Source of the DNA: Spirodela intermedia
Taxonomy: Eukaryota; Streptophyta; Magnoliopsida; Alismatales; Araceae
NCBI GenBank assembly: GCA_902729315.2
Contig: LR746277.1
Span: forward strand, 5,089,001-5,153,000
Length of the DNA: 64,000 bases
Direction: 5' to 3'
A program made the translations under genes and the position numbers. Positions within the stretch are counted from its first letter, which is position 1. The number at the start of each line of letters is the position of its first letter. Positions 1 to 12,400 of this stretch are shown in pieces. The notes beneath the pieces are model-generated. The model was not told the origin of the DNA and did no database searches. It saw nothing but the letters and a program-made list of their open reading frames with translations.

Positions 1-2442
1 AAGGCACCCGTCTTCTCTAATGTTGATGTGGGAAAAGTCTCGTCGAGAGAGCAGACAGACTAATTTTTATATACGGCCATACTCCAGCGGCCGCTCTTTC
101 GCCGCCACGGGCCACGGTTGCCAGAAGGTGCTCACTCAGTTCAGTTGACTGAAGATTCTCCGTTTGATAAAAAAACAGAGTGATTTATTCGATTAAATAA
201 ATTATTTGGCTTTCTAACGTGGATGTCAGAAGGGTGATTCAGAGGTCCAAGTCAAAAAAATGTTCCACCTTGGATCATGCTTATCCTGCCATGTCAGCCC
301 ACGCCCCACTCCCCAGCTCCGGCAGGCCTCCGAGCTGGGCCGAGCTTCACAAGGCGTGGGACATGCTTGCTTCAGCAGAAACCCTGGATTCCATTAAATA
401 AAATAGATTATTTAATTACTATTTACAATCATAGTCTAATCTTGTTCCCCGCGTTTTATATCTGGGTACTTGTTTACTCGATTTCCAATGTTTGACCTGT
501 GGCAAAGGCACGTACGGCATTAATAATATTGTCAACAGTAAAGTATTTTTTTTTTTCCCGAGGATTACTATCGTTGATATTTTTATTCGGAGAAAATATA
601 TAGGATAGAAAAACTATGTTACCAAATAAAATAATTAGTTAAATGGAAATATGGCGTGGGAAGTGAAATGCCATCACCTTTTGGGATGCAGTCTTTGATG
701 TGAAGAAGTGAGAGACTAAACGAGATGAGCAAACAGCTGTTGGGGTCCCCATCATTGCTAAGCGTGAAAGGGCATGTGTGGAGATGCCGTCAAGCATAAG
801 CATGTGTGTGGTTGAGGAATGGCATGGGCAGAATGAGATTAACATACGAGGCCACTAACCTCAATGGTTGGCCCACATTAGGATCTTATGTCTTCAAATG
901 ATTGGCTGCACTACCTTATTAAAATGGTGGTTAAGTATTGTCCGTTATTCTACGATGTAAGAACATCCCATTAAGGGTTGAGGTATGTTAACCCTAGAGG
1001 GAAAAAAATGAGAAAAGTGATGGAAGGAGGAGGGGAATGAGATTTTTTCTGTAATTAAAAGGGGGACTCAAGAATTAGGCTTACCTAATCCTTTGGACAT
1101 GAGAAGCTCTTCTACTAAAGTGAAGGCTAATAAGTGTCACCAAGGATGACTAAGCCCTAGCAAGGTAAGCTCAGGCTAACCACAACATGACAAGTAATGT
1201 GAAGGTGTGTTTGTAATTTGTATATTAATTGTTAAGAGTCAACAAATTAGAGCCTAGGTTTTTTTACTCTACGTATAATGAGCCTTGACTAGAGATTTAC
1301 TCACTCAATGTATGAATAGACTTATTCAAGTTACATATGATATTAAGTTTCAAGCTTGAATTTATAAACACGATCATTGAAGAAGATATCAAGTTATGAT
1401 TTTGTAGAACTAGAGACATCAACTTTTGAGTCAATAATATACACTTGAATCCACAAGACAAAAAGATAGCTCTTGAATCCACATAAAATATTCCATCACT
1501 TTATACAAAAACTCTAATATTTGAAATGATATCTTACGTTACAATAGCATGTTTTATATAAGATTATATAGGAGGTGAGACGCCCATAAAAGTGAACATA
1601 ATTAAAACAGATTATGTAATCACATAAAATATACTTTGACAGATTCTGGACATATTCAAAATAGATTCTGAAATGACAAAAACAAATTGTGATAGACTAT
1701 GAATAAAATCAAAACAAATTCTGAAACAACAGAATAAAAATTAAAAAATAAAAAAGAACATTTTTTTTTTTGAATGATTAATTGAGGTTATATTAGTTTT
1801 CTCATTCTTTACTAGGGCCCAATTAGGTTTTGGGCCATCTTTAAGCATTTTCTTTTCTATGAACCAATTCCAAAGTGACTGGACCTCTGACTTTGGGCTC
1901 TTCTTTAACTTCTACATTCTAGGCTACATCAAGTTTAATCTTAGATCAAGTGAACAAACTTAGAGTCTTGATCCAAATTGAATTAAATTTGATTTGGTTA
2001 AGCTTAGATATGTCCAACCTTATTAAAGTCAAAAGGCCACCACTAGTATTAGCCAAACAACTTGCATTTTTTTTATTGTTATTTTACTACATTTATTTTA
2101 TCACAAAGTTGGTATATTTACATATAATTTTTCTAATTTCATAAATGGTCTAACTAAAACTCTTTCACCCAAAAATAAGTGAGCGACAAGTGAGCTAAGA
2201 TAGAATATGGAATTTTTTTAAATAAACCAATTCATTTTAGACCTTATAGATCCATCTAATTCATTTTAGACCTTATCGATCCATTATTTTTTCTCTTCAA
2301 ACACTGAAATTTCAGATTTTGAAATTGATAAATATTTGCATAGGTGTCAAGCTTGTTAATTATAATTAAGCCTATGAGTTTTTTATGGATTAAGCACAAA
2401 AAACACTTCTTAATCATTGGCACCAAACATAGAGCATCTAAC
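1..2442. other. AT-rich intergenic region, no supported gene
   Basis: I see no gene here. Reading frames are short and without recognisable domains. About 1-480 is mixed composition with a GC-rich patch around 300-370. From about 1500 the sequence is very AT-rich. The phrase CTTGAATCCACA occurs twice (about 1444 and 1472), which suggests decayed repeat sequence. The homology of the neighbouring Copia reverse transcriptase fades near 2443, so the last part may be an unrecognisable remnant of that element. Confidence 0.5.
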
Positions 2443-2960
2443 TTTCTCGTGAAGCATGTCGAGAGCATACTTCTGCTGAGTGAGGGTGAACTTCTTGTCT
2501 TGATATGCAAACTCAATCTCAAGAAAATATTGTGGAGTCCCTAAGTCACGAATACTGAGGTGCTGCTACAAGTAAGTTTTGGTAGCAAAGATGTTGGCCT
2601 CATCACTTACAATCACAAGAATGTTGTCAACATATATTGCAAGGATGATAAAGCTACCCTCTATCTTTTTTGTGAGCACAGTGGGGTTTGCAGTGTAAGA
2701 GGCGAAGTCGAAGGTAGTGAGTAAATCACTAAACTTGACAAACTAAGTACGTGGACCCTAGTTGAGCCCATAAATAGCACACCGCAAAAGACACACATTC
2801 AATAACTCTTTATGAGCAACATACCTAAGAGGTTGTTCCATAAAGACTTACTCCACGAGATCATTATAAAGAAAGGCCTTATAAACATTTAACTAGTGTA
2901 CAGATCATACCTAATTGATGGCGAGAGAAAGGAGCACACCGACATAGTTGAGACAGACGA
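2443..2960 (-). mobile_element. Copia reverse-transcriptase fragment, distal part of the split element
   Basis: Read on the minus strand this stretch encodes, across stops and frameshifts, the second half of a Ty1/Copia reverse transcriptase. Visible pieces are a region like LLSLA, an AFLYNDLVE-type block with the phrase MEQPLRYVA (about 2820-2930), a degenerate IYVDNILVI active-site block around 2630 (Y-V-D-N where Y-V-D-D is usual), and a block ending in a QQKYALDML-like motif near 2450. It is colinear with the plus-strand copy at 11.2-11.7 kb. Its upstream half lies at 4606-8298, the two being separated by the insert at 2961-4600. RNase H and the 3' LTR were not found further left, so this end is truncated. 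It is not functional. Confidence 0.8.
2956..2960. repeat. Target-site duplication GACGA, left copy
   Basis: Five-base direct repeat GACGA immediately left of the 1,640-bp insert; the matching copy is at 4601-4605. The shared sequence extends by CA on the left (CAGACGA in both), but the last CA on the right side is better read as the LTR terminus. Confidence 0.75.
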
Positions 2961-4123
2961 TGACGTGACTTAGTCGTTGTATATTAAATCACGTAAATAT
3001 AAAATTTATAAAACTAGAAAATATAATTTTTTGGATATTTAGAAGTATTTCTAAACAAATATATCAATTATAATTTAATAAAACTTCCAAAAATAGCGAT
3101 AATTTTCCAAGTCAATCACAGGGATGTAATATAATATCTGGTAATTATTCAGAATTTTCTTCAGAGAATACTATTTTATATAAATTTTATACTAAGAAAT
3201 GAAAAGGAAATATATTTAAAATTTACAAAAAAAGGAAATAAGGGTGCGGGCATCAAGATGACGTTAGCGCCCGACGAAGGCGAATCGGACGGAAATAGAG
3301 TTCCGCCCGACAATTCTTACGTAAGCGATTACAGACGATTTAATTGATCAAATTAAGATTTGTAAAAGACAGAAGAATCGTAATGAAATAAAGTATATGT
3401 TGGTAAATTTAAAATCAACAAATTATCACTAAATGAAACGGAAATTAAGTTGAAAGTAGGAAAACAGAGTTCCGGCGTCATGGCGGCGATGCGTCGACGA
3501 TGCACCGAAATTCTGAGTGTTCGGGAGGATCGTCGTGCAGTGTCCATGGCCTCGAAGGCTCTCCTTAGATAAGGATGACGTGGGCAATCTCTAGATCTTC
3601 TCGCGAAGTCTAGAGATTAATGAAATGGGTCGTCGAATCGTCTCCGGTGGCTGTCACCTGGTGGAGCGGAAAAACAACGACTTTGCGGCTTTGCGGCTCT
3701 CCGGCGGCTGTCACCCGATGGAGAGGAGCTAGATGGAAGTGAGGACCATGTAAGGGAGCTTCATCCTCAGGTCCGTACAACAAGAGGTGGCGACTCGTAC
3801 GCTCTTAGGAGGTGGCGACTTGTCTCCTGACGGATCGTCCTCTTCCTGACGACGGCTTGTTCGTCGATCAATCGGAGATGATTTACTCGATGGATTCGCA
3901 ATCTTTTTATTGTGAATCGTTCAACAATTTTAGTAGCAATGCTCCGCAAATCGCATTGACGAGATTTTCGCCGATGATCCAGCGATTCTCGTTGCTTAAT
4001 CATTCACCGGGGATATGCAGGAAAGTCACGATAATCAGATAAAAATATATGACTTTTGACTCTAGGAGGATTCGAACCTGCGCCGGTTGTCTGCCCCTTC
4101 TGAGGAAGGTGTGACGCGGGTTT

Positions 4124-4167
4124 AGTCTCACATCGGTTGTGTGTTGATTTTTCGGGCGAATATATAG
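4124..4167 (+). promoter_or_regulatory. USE-like motif followed by TATA box inside the insert
   Basis: AGTCTCACATCGG at 4124-4136 differs by one base from the plant snRNA upstream sequence element consensus RTCCCACATCG. A TATA-like run ATATATAG follows at about 4160-4167, roughly 24 bases downstream. That spacing resembles plant RNA polymerase III snRNA promoters, but the combination also occurs in LTR promoters. No snRNA-like transcript was recognised downstream. I take it as the probable promoter of the LTR. Confidence 0.4.
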
Positions 4168-4522
4168 TAATGTTACATTTCTAAGCAAAGTTCCTTCTCT
4201 CGTGTGTACGACCACTCCTTGCCCCACAGCCGGCTGGCCACCGGTGATGTGGAAGGGGAGTGGCGCACACGTGCCCCTATCGTTCCAAGCCGCTCGAGCC
4301 CCTACTCGCGGCTACTCCCCGGCTGAGCTTCCGACCCGCTTGCGGGCCCAGCTGGCCGGCGGGTCCCCCTCATTTTTGTCTTATTTTTATTTTTTATTTC
4401 TTTTTCTTCATTTATCTTGAAAGCAAGATTGTAAAAATCATATAAATTCATGTAAAATCACATAATTACATAAAAATTCACAGTAATCAATTGAAAACCA
4501 CTTTTCACACTTTAACACAAAT

Positions 4523-4598
4523 ATAAGTCTATTTATCATGAGTTAAGGTTAAAACTATATTATTTACTAATTATTAACTCATGATAATGAAGACTTAT
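4523..4598. repeat. Near-perfect inverted repeat at the end of the insert
   Basis: Arms at 4523-4546 and 4574-4598 are near-perfect inverted copies (core ATCATGAGTTAA / TTAACTCATGAT, outer ATAAGTC / GACTTAT), separated by about 27 bases. A stem of about 24 bp could form. It ends two bases before the right terminus of the insert. Confidence 0.7.
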
Positions 4599-4600
4599 CA

Positions 4601-4605
4601 GACGA
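4601..4605. repeat. Target-site duplication GACGA, right copy
   Basis: Right-hand copy of the 5-bp duplication flanking the insert at 2961-4600. It sits in the reverse-transcriptase region of the minus-strand Copia element. Confidence 0.75.
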
Positions 4606-7600
4606 CATGAGAGAACATCTTAGTATAGTCGATCCCATATGTCTACGTGAAGCCACGAGTGACTAGACAAGCTTTGTGACGAGTGATGGAGCCATTTCGA
4701 TGATATTTGAGGGTAAATACTCACTTGCACGTCACAATGTTGACATCGGTTGGGCACATAACCAAATGCCAAGTCCCCTGAGTGATCAATACAACTACCT
4801 CTGAATCCATGGCTGCCTTCCATATAGGTACTTGTGTAGCCTCATCATATGACCGTGGAAGTGACTTAGAGGCCACAAAGAGGCCAAAGGCATGAAAAGA
4901 AGGAGAAAGGCGAACATAGGAGACAAATTGAGAGATGAGATAGTGGGTGTAGGCATGTGTACCTTTGCAGAGGGCAATAGGGAGATGAAGGTCATTAGGT
5001 GGAGCAACGACTGAAGGTGCAGAAGGAATTGTAGGAGAGAATGAGGAAGATACTACATCCAGAACATGAGGAGACACGAGAGACATGGACGAAAGAGAGG
5101 TGGACGTAGGTAATGACACCAAAAAGAGTGGACAAGAGGGAAGAGAAGGGAGGGTCTGCAAGAGCCACTAAGGGAGGGAACCTAGGTGGAGGAGATGTAG
5201 CGGCCCAAGGAAGAAGAGACAAAATATGATAAAATAAACGAGACTCCTTATGGAAAGTGATGTTGGCTGAGGTCACATAGCGACAGATATCGGGAAAGTA
5301 AACTCGATAGCCTTTTTACATGTGATAATAGCTAAGAAAGACCCCTTTAAGAGTATGAGGGGCGAGTTTAAAAAGATAAGAAGAGGAATTCTAGACAAAA
5401 ATAGTGGATCCAAAGACTTGAGGGGAAAGAGAAAAAATAAGAGAGTTAAGGATTAAGTGATGGAGAGAAATGGCCCCTCCAAGAGGAGCAAAGGGAAGTC
5501 AATTCTAGAGGTAAGTAATAGCCAGAAGGACGTCAGCCTAGAGATAATGGAGGATGTTTATTTGAAGAAGAAGTGTGCGAGTGATGTCAAGGAGCTGATA
5601 GTGTTTACACTCAGCAACACCATTCCACTGCGAAGTATGGAGACATGTGGTTTGGTGGAGGATATCACGATCAGTGCAGAAGGTGCAGACATATGCTTGG
5701 ACAAACTTAAGAATGTTATCAGTACAAATTTTTTTAGACATAATGATGTATTAGGTGATAACTTCGGTGATGAAGTGGATAACCTTAATGACGACTTTAG
5801 AGCAATTGTGGAAGAGGTAGACCTAGCTCACATGAGTGTAGTAATCAATAAAAATATTGCAATAGTAATAGCCCGAGATAGAGGAAGTACGAGATAGACT
5901 CCATACATCGTAATAGGAAAGGTCAACAAGAGTAGAAGGGATGCCATCACAACTAAGATAAGAAATATGATAGTATTTGCTTAATTGACAAGACTCATAT
6001 ATAAACTTAGAGAAAGAAAGTCATGGTAAAGTTTTTTATAATTTAGATAAATAAAGATGACCTAAACGACGATGCCACAAAAGAGAAGTAGCCGTAGAGA
6101 TGACAAAAAGGGTTCGAAGGTTAGATGAAGGTTCGTCAGAAACGAGTTCGTAGACACCCTTGCCTATTTTCACACCCAAACCAATCCTCGGTCCAATATG
6201 CAGATCTTGAAATGTATAATGAAAAGGAAAGAATGTGACTATACAAAGAAGGGTACGGGTAATAACACTAATGGAAAGAGAATTAGTATGAAAACTAAGA
6301 ATGTAGAGAACTTGGGTGAGGTGAAGGGAGGGAGAAGCCGAGGTGACACTATGACCTTTGACCAAACATGTCCGACCATTAGCAATGGTGACAAGGGGAT
6401 GAGTCGGGATAAGCTAATAGGAGAAGAGAATAGTGGGGATCTCGATCATTTCCATGGAGGCCCCTGAATCGATAATCCACGGTGTCGAAGAAGAAGCAAG
6501 GAGAGTGTGTGTACTTAGCGTGGAGGAAGTTAGAAGCGAGGCGAGATTGACAAAGGTGGAAGCATCAATACTATTGGCGCGTCGAAAGGCATCATACTCT
6601 GTAGGCGTCAAAGTCACATGGAAAGTAGGAGCTAGAATATGGGATGGAACAAGAGACACCAGAGTCTGCGAAGTTAATGCCGATTGTGCGAAAGTAGGCT
6701 TGTTAAATTACTTCCAACACTTAGTAGTCGGATGATTCTACTTCCCGCAGTAAAGACATAGAGGAAAAGTGTTACACTTACGTCTGTGAAGAGTACGACC
6801 ACTGTCAGGGCAGAAAGGAAGGGTATCATCTCGAGCCCACGGAGCAATAATAATAAGAGCCAAAGGAGTAGAGGTGGCGCCGAGAGAGGAAGAAGAGTGA
6901 ATAGGCGTACCAATGGTGACCCAAAAGACTGTTAAAAAAATGGAGGCAAGATCAGACACGCAATCCCTAGAGAGAACAACTCCCTCAAATCTAAGATGTG
7001 ATAGACAGATGAAGTCCAGTAAGATAAACTCCAGCATAAAACTTCTAGCGATAACATTGGAGGCTAAGAGGTCGATAGTAAAGGGCTAATAGATATCAAC
7101 CTCTTAGATGAGGGCCTAGAGGCGACCATAGTGGGTCTGAAGAGAGAGATCGTTTTGTTTATAGGAGAGAAGAGACTTGAAGATTTCCATAATTCGACCG
7201 ATATTTGTTCGGTTAGCATACATAGTCTCTATAGTGAGTCACAAGAGATAGGCCGAGGTGATGCGTGCTAGTGGCTTGACAATACTGAATTTAATACTCT
7301 AAAACATCCATGTGATGACGGTCGAGTCGAGTTGTGTCCATGTCACATACGAGGGGTCTCAAAGGTCGGGTGAGTCCTTCGAGAGGTGATGGAGGAGACT
7401 ATGAGATCTAAAGAAGAGCTCAAAGCCAGATGCCCATGACACATAATTGTGGCTGTTGAAGATGTACGTCGGTCGAGTAAGTTACGTCGTGATAGAATGG
7501 CGAGCTGGAGGAACCACTGGAGAAGAGAGAACACTAGTCGGAAGAAAACTACCAGCTGGCTCATTGGGAAACGGGTGAAACCTTAACCACCGCAGCCGGA

Positions 7601-8070
7601 CAGTGACAACACCCGCGATGACGACGACGAGGGCTAGGGCGTGATAGCGACGGCAAGGGATGAGGTGTGATGGCAAGGATGCAACAGCAAGGGTGCGACG
7701 GCAAGGAGGGACCTCGACGGTAGTGGCGATGCACTCGGCACTTGAGAGTGACAACACTTACAATGGCACGACAGTGAGGGCACGACGGCAAGGAGGGGCC
7801 TCGACGACGATGATGACGGCGATGGCGACGGCGATAGTGGAGACGCTAGAGAAGAGGAGGAGAGTGACATCACCAACGAGTGGTGATGGCAACGAAGAGG
7901 GTGGTGCTAAAAGGAGAAGAAAAGCAACAATAGAGACGACAAAGTTGGAAGAGGGAAGAGCAGAGATGCTAAAGAGTCGCTAGAGGAGGGAAGAGGTTGG
8001 CAAGGAGGAGAGTGGCGCGTCAAAGATGGGTGGTGCACTAGAGAAGAGGATGACGACAAGAGATACCTAA

Positions 8071-8083
8071 GGCTTTGATACCA
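8071..8083 (-). other. Primer-binding site (initiator Met-tRNA type)
   Basis: The minus-strand sequence TGGTATCAAAGCC lies directly inside the LTR. It matches the plant initiator-methionine tRNA primer site TGGTATCAGAGCC with one change. This fixes the orientation and 5' LTR boundary of the minus-strand Copia element. Confidence 0.8.
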
Positions 8084-8298
8084 TGTTGACACAAGAGGAA
8101 AAAATCTTAAAATCCATGCAACCTCAAGATAGAATACACGACTCTTATATAAGAGAGAACCTTTCCCTCTTACATGTAGATTTAAACACCCCCTTGTAGA
8201 TTTAAAGGTTGAAGACTCTAAATCTATAGATTTAGAGGCAGATTTCTTCCCCAAGATTAGAGTTTTGTGGATTTAAGCCCATATATTTATCTTCCACA
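8084..8298 (-). repeat. 5' LTR of the minus-strand Copia element
   Basis: On the minus strand the LTR runs from TGTGGAAGATAAATAT at about 8298 to TGTCAACA at 8084, directly before the primer-binding site. Its end resembles the end of the plus-strand element's 3' LTR (TTGTCAACA at 12519-12527), supporting one family. The outer boundary is a best guess: TG could start at 8298 or 8296. It contains a TATA-like TTATATAAGAG near 8150. Confidence 0.6.
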
Positions 8299-8299
8299 T

Positions 8300-11200
8300 T
8301 ATTGTTGTGTCATCTAGTGCCCTCTCTCCTGGCACGTCACTCTATTACGGTGCAACTCACTTGTCCCGTTTACACATTCAATGACTATAATTACGCATGA
8401 TGGGTGTTAAGCTTCAAGCTCTTTCTACAATCCCATTGCCTCTTTCATCATCTCACGAATGACTCTTCAACTCTCCGCAACCCTTCTTTTGCCTACTAGT
8501 TGTAAGTCGACTCGGCCGTTATCACTTAGATGTTCTATAGTATCAAATAAAGCATCGTCAAGCCTCCCTCTCATATCAAACCGGTGTATCTTCTATAAGA
8601 CAATTTAGAGATAATGCATGCTAATCGAATGAACATCAGTTGAGTGATGGAGATCTTCAAGTCTCTCCTTAACTACAGTAGGGCAATCTCTCTCTCTAGG
8701 CACACTATAGTTGCTTGTAGGCCTTCATTAAATATAGTTGCTCGGATCTCTTGATGTTCTAGTGCTATCGCTAGGAGTTTTATATTGGGGTGTATTTTAA
8801 TGGACTTCATCCTTCCACCGCATCTTAGATCTACGGTTCGGTTTGCTCTAGTGATCAGGTACCCAACCTCGCCTCCATCTTCTATGCATCATTTCGGGTC
8901 ACGACTAATACGTCTTTGCCCTCTTCACCTTTCTCCACATGGATTGTGACTTCCTCCTTAGCTATGGTCGTCGCTGCTCCTCTGGCTCGAGATGATGACT
9001 CATCTTCTTGCTTTAAGGGCGGTTGTCCTCTTTGTGGGAAGAGCCGTAACTCCTTTCCCCCATATCCTTATTGCGGCAAATAGAATCATCAGGTCAACAA
9101 ATGCTAGAAGTAATTTAGCAAACTTATTTCTTGTCAACTGGTGATGGCTCCTTCGGCTCTCATACCCGCTACTTCAAATGTCCTCGCCTTGAGTTTCAAT
9201 GTCAACTTGACGTTTGTAAAGTAAGAAGTGTTTTGCCACTACATCAATTTCTATAGTTCTAACAGCACCTCATCTTCTGTCAAACTCACCTTACTTTTGA
9301 TTTTTTCTGCGCTAAGTACATAAGCTCTCCTTATTTCCTCTTCATTGTCATAGATTATCAACTTGGGGGCCTTTGCTTATATAACCAACACTTCATCCTT
9401 TTTATCTTCATATCAACCTACTCCTTTCCATTCTCCCGTCACCATTGTTGATGGTTAGACTTGACTGGTCAAAGGCCTGACACTACCCTCGCCACTTTTG
9501 ACCTTCCTCTCTAATAAGTCCTCCACATTCTTAGATTTTCTATGAACCTTCTCCCGATTAATGTCTTTCAACTCATGCCTTTGGTTGTATCATTAACTTT
9601 CTTTCTTTTTATTGTACTTTTGAAAATGTACACATTGAGCAGAAGATTGATTTGGGTTTGTGAGAACAAGTGAGGTGTTTATGAGTTTACTTTTGCTAAA
9701 CTCTCTTTTAGCCTTAGGCCCTTTTTGTTACCTCTATTGTCACTTCTTTCTTCTTATAGTGTTAGCGGTTAAATCATCTATATTTTGAGAAATTTTAAAA
9801 TTTTTTACTATAATTTTGTCTTAAGAAGTTTGTGTGGGAGTTATGTCAGTTAGGTAAACACCATTATTCTTTCTACCTCAGTTGAGATAGTGTTTCTTCT
9901 TCTACTCATTTTGACTTCATCTATTGTGATGTATAAGGTCTTTATCGTACTCCTTCTTTCTTGGGCCACTAATATTACATTGTTCTTATTAATGACTACA
10001 CTCATATGAGTTAGGTATACTTATTATGTGACCGCTCTAAAGTCATCATTACTGTTGCCCACTTTATCATGGAGGTCGTCACTCAATATTCTACTGTCTA
10101 AAATTTTTCACACTAATAATATCCTCGAGTTTGTCCAAACCTCTCTCTTAATATTTTACGCTAATTGTGGCATTATCTATCAAATCATTTGTTTTTATAT
10201 TTCACAGTAGAACAATGTCGTTGAGTTCAAACATTATCAACTCTTTGACATTACTCACACCTTACTTTTTGAGATAAATGTCTTACATTATTTGTGGACC
10301 GTTGCCTTCATGACAACCACTTACCTTCATAATCAGTTTTCTTTCATTCCTCTAGGTGGGGCAATTCCCTTTCAATGCCTCCTACCTACCTTACCCCTAT
10401 TTTTTCTTCCTCGGGTCCTTGGATATACTGTCTTTATCTATGATCATTCTCCTTCCCTATCTGAACTTACCCCTCGTGCTCTCAAAGAGGTCTTTGTTGG
10501 CTACTCCCAAATACAGAAAGGCTATTGAGTTTACTTTCTTAACATCCATCGCTATGTTAGTTGGTTGACGTCACCTTTCATGAGGAATCTTCCTTTTTCT
10601 CATCTACCTTCCCTCCTTGAGCCATTAACTTTCCTCCACTTAACTTTCTCCCTTTGGTGGTCTTTGCAGATTCGTCTCCTCTAACTCCCTCCCATCCGTC
10701 CTCTCCACCATCACCTCCTCCTCTTGACTCCTCTCCACCAGCCTCGTCCACTGAGCCATCGTCTTCCTCTTTCATTGAGCCACATGTGCCTCCTGTTGAC
10801 ATCCTCGGTGCTCCTCAAGATGATCTTCATCTTCCCATTGTCCTGTGCAAAAGTACCCATGCTTGTACCCAACATTCCATCTCTCACTTTGTTTCCTACA
10901 ATCACCTTTCCCCCTCTTTTCATACCTTTGTCTTTTCTGTGGCCTTTGAGTCAATTCTCCACTTATATGTTGAGGCGATATAGGTACCTAAGTGGAAGGC
11001 GACTATAGACTAAGAAGTAGATGTCTTGATATCTCAAGAAACTTGGACATTAGTTTCCCATTTGGTAAATATCAATATCTTCATGTGCAAATAGGTGTTC
11101 ACACTTAAATACCATCAAGATGATATTATTGCATGTCGTAAGGCTCGTCTGGTTGCTCATGGTTTCACCCAAGCGTATGGCATCGACTACACTAAGACAT

Positions 11201-12400
11201 TCTCTCACATCATCTAACTCACTTCTGTTCAAGTGTTCTTCTCTCTTGTTGTAAATTAGACATAATCTCTCCACTAGTTAGATGTTTCTAACATCTTTCT
11301 CTATGGTGATCTTGAGGAGCAGGTTTTTATAGAGCAACCTTTAAGGTATGTTGCTTAGGGAGAGTCATCTAAGGTGTGTTTTTTACGAAAGGTGATTTAT
11401 GAGCTCAAATAGAGTCTATGCACTTGATTCACTACGTTCAATAGTACTTTCACCACAATTGACTTCTCCTCAAGTGTTGCGGATTTCACTGTGCTCACAA
11501 AGAATATTCAAGGTGGCCTAATCCTTAAAGTCTATATCAACGACATTCTTATGACTGAGAGTCATGAAGTTGACATTCATGTTACCAAAACTTATTTGCA
11601 ACATCACTTCAACATTCGTGACTTAGGGACTCCAAGATATTTTATTGGGATTGAGTTTGCGTATTAGGATGGGAAGCTTGCCATGACCTAGCAGAAATAT
11701 GTTCTTAACATGTTTCAAGAGATTGAACTCTTTAGGTGTAAGTTAGAGACTTCGCCTATAGAAATACATCCGCAGTTATAGGATACTTCATCTCCACTCT
11801 TTAAGGACGTTAATCGATACAAGCGATTATTTGAGAAGTTGATATATTTCACTGTCACTCATCCTGACATCATGTATATAGTTAGTGTTATGAGTTAGTT
11901 CATTTAGGAGCCATGATGAGTTCATTAGGATGGAGCTCTATGAGTTATAGCATACATCAAGTGAGTCCTAAGGAAATGATAACTCATCTATTGGCGACAT
12001 GGTCATCTCTGTGTCAAAGCTTATTTTGATGTTAAGTATGTAAGTGACAAGGATGATTGGAAGTCTACTCCGGGTTATTTCATACGAGAGATGGTATGAC
12101 TTCGATCACTTCTGAAAGATTTCAACATCTCTTCTCCTTCTCTAATACTCATATATTATGACAATCAAGTCGCTATCTTCATTGTCAACAATCACACCTT
12201 TCATGAGCATACGAAATATATTGAGATTGTCTGTCACTACATTCAATATAATATTATGTCTAGTCTCATCTCTACTCCTCATGTAGTCTCATCTCATCAG
12301 CTCATAGATGTCTTTACGAAAAGTCTGATCAGAATCTCCTACGACACCACATGTACTAAACTTGACATATTTGACTTATATGCTCTAGCTTGAGGGAGAT
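8300..12400 (+). mobile_element. Degenerate Ty1/Copia retrotransposon, second copy of the same family
   Basis: The plus strand shows a gag remnant, a zinc-knuckle-like CPYCGK block near 9067 (9 kb copy of the 6.74 kb block), integrase pieces (10028-10210), an integrase C-terminal block with VFVGYSQIQKGY (10490-10528), a linker rich in Ser/Pro (10654-10983), reverse transcriptase (11050-11700, including a YINDILM block near 11540) and RNase H (12030-12380, with a YYDNQVAI motif near 12155). DNA identity to the minus-strand copy is evident across gag and the linker. No 5' LTR was found; the left end appears truncated where it meets the minus-strand element. Multiple stops show it is inactive. 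Confidence 0.8.

Larger units (their letters stand above)
2961..4600. mobile_element. Nested insert, probable solo LTR (1,640 bp) with 5-bp target duplication
   Basis: The insert begins TGACGTGACTTAG and ends GAAGACTTATCA, so it has the TG...CA termini of an LTR. It is flanked by GACGA at 2956-2960 and 4601-4605. Removing the insert and one GACGA restores a gap-free alignment of the host Copia reverse transcriptase with the second copy at about 11.2 kb. I found no long direct repeat within it and no coding domain, so a solo LTR left after recombination is the simplest reading. It carries a TATA-like AATATATAG near 4159-4167, preceded by an AGTCTCACATCGG motif, which suggests plus orientation. 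The superfamily is not determined; length and lack of genes fit a Ty3-type long LTR but do not prove it. Confidence 0.7.
4606..8298 (-). mobile_element. Degenerate Ty1/Copia retrotransposon, 5' part (gag to reverse transcriptase)
   Basis: Reading right to left on the minus strand: a 5' LTR and primer site near 8071-8298; a gag-like region; a zinc-knuckle-like CLYCGK block near 6740; the protease motif WIIDSGAS at about 6460-6490; a gag-pre-integrase block with WHRRLGHL near 6050; integrase pieces including an NGVAE-like block (5620-5660); the linker between integrase and reverse transcriptase (4721-5161); and the start of the reverse transcriptase, ending at the insert. Domain order (protease, integrase, reverse transcriptase) is that of Copia. 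Many stops and frameshifts break the polyprotein, so the copy is dead. The distal reverse transcriptase continues at 2443-2960. It is the same family as the plus-strand copy at 8.4-12.5 kb. Confidence 0.85.

Noticed and set aside
8531-8560. Second primer-binding site for the plus-strand Copia copy (TAGTATCAAATAAAGC)
   Set aside because: Match is weak and there is no LTR in front of it.
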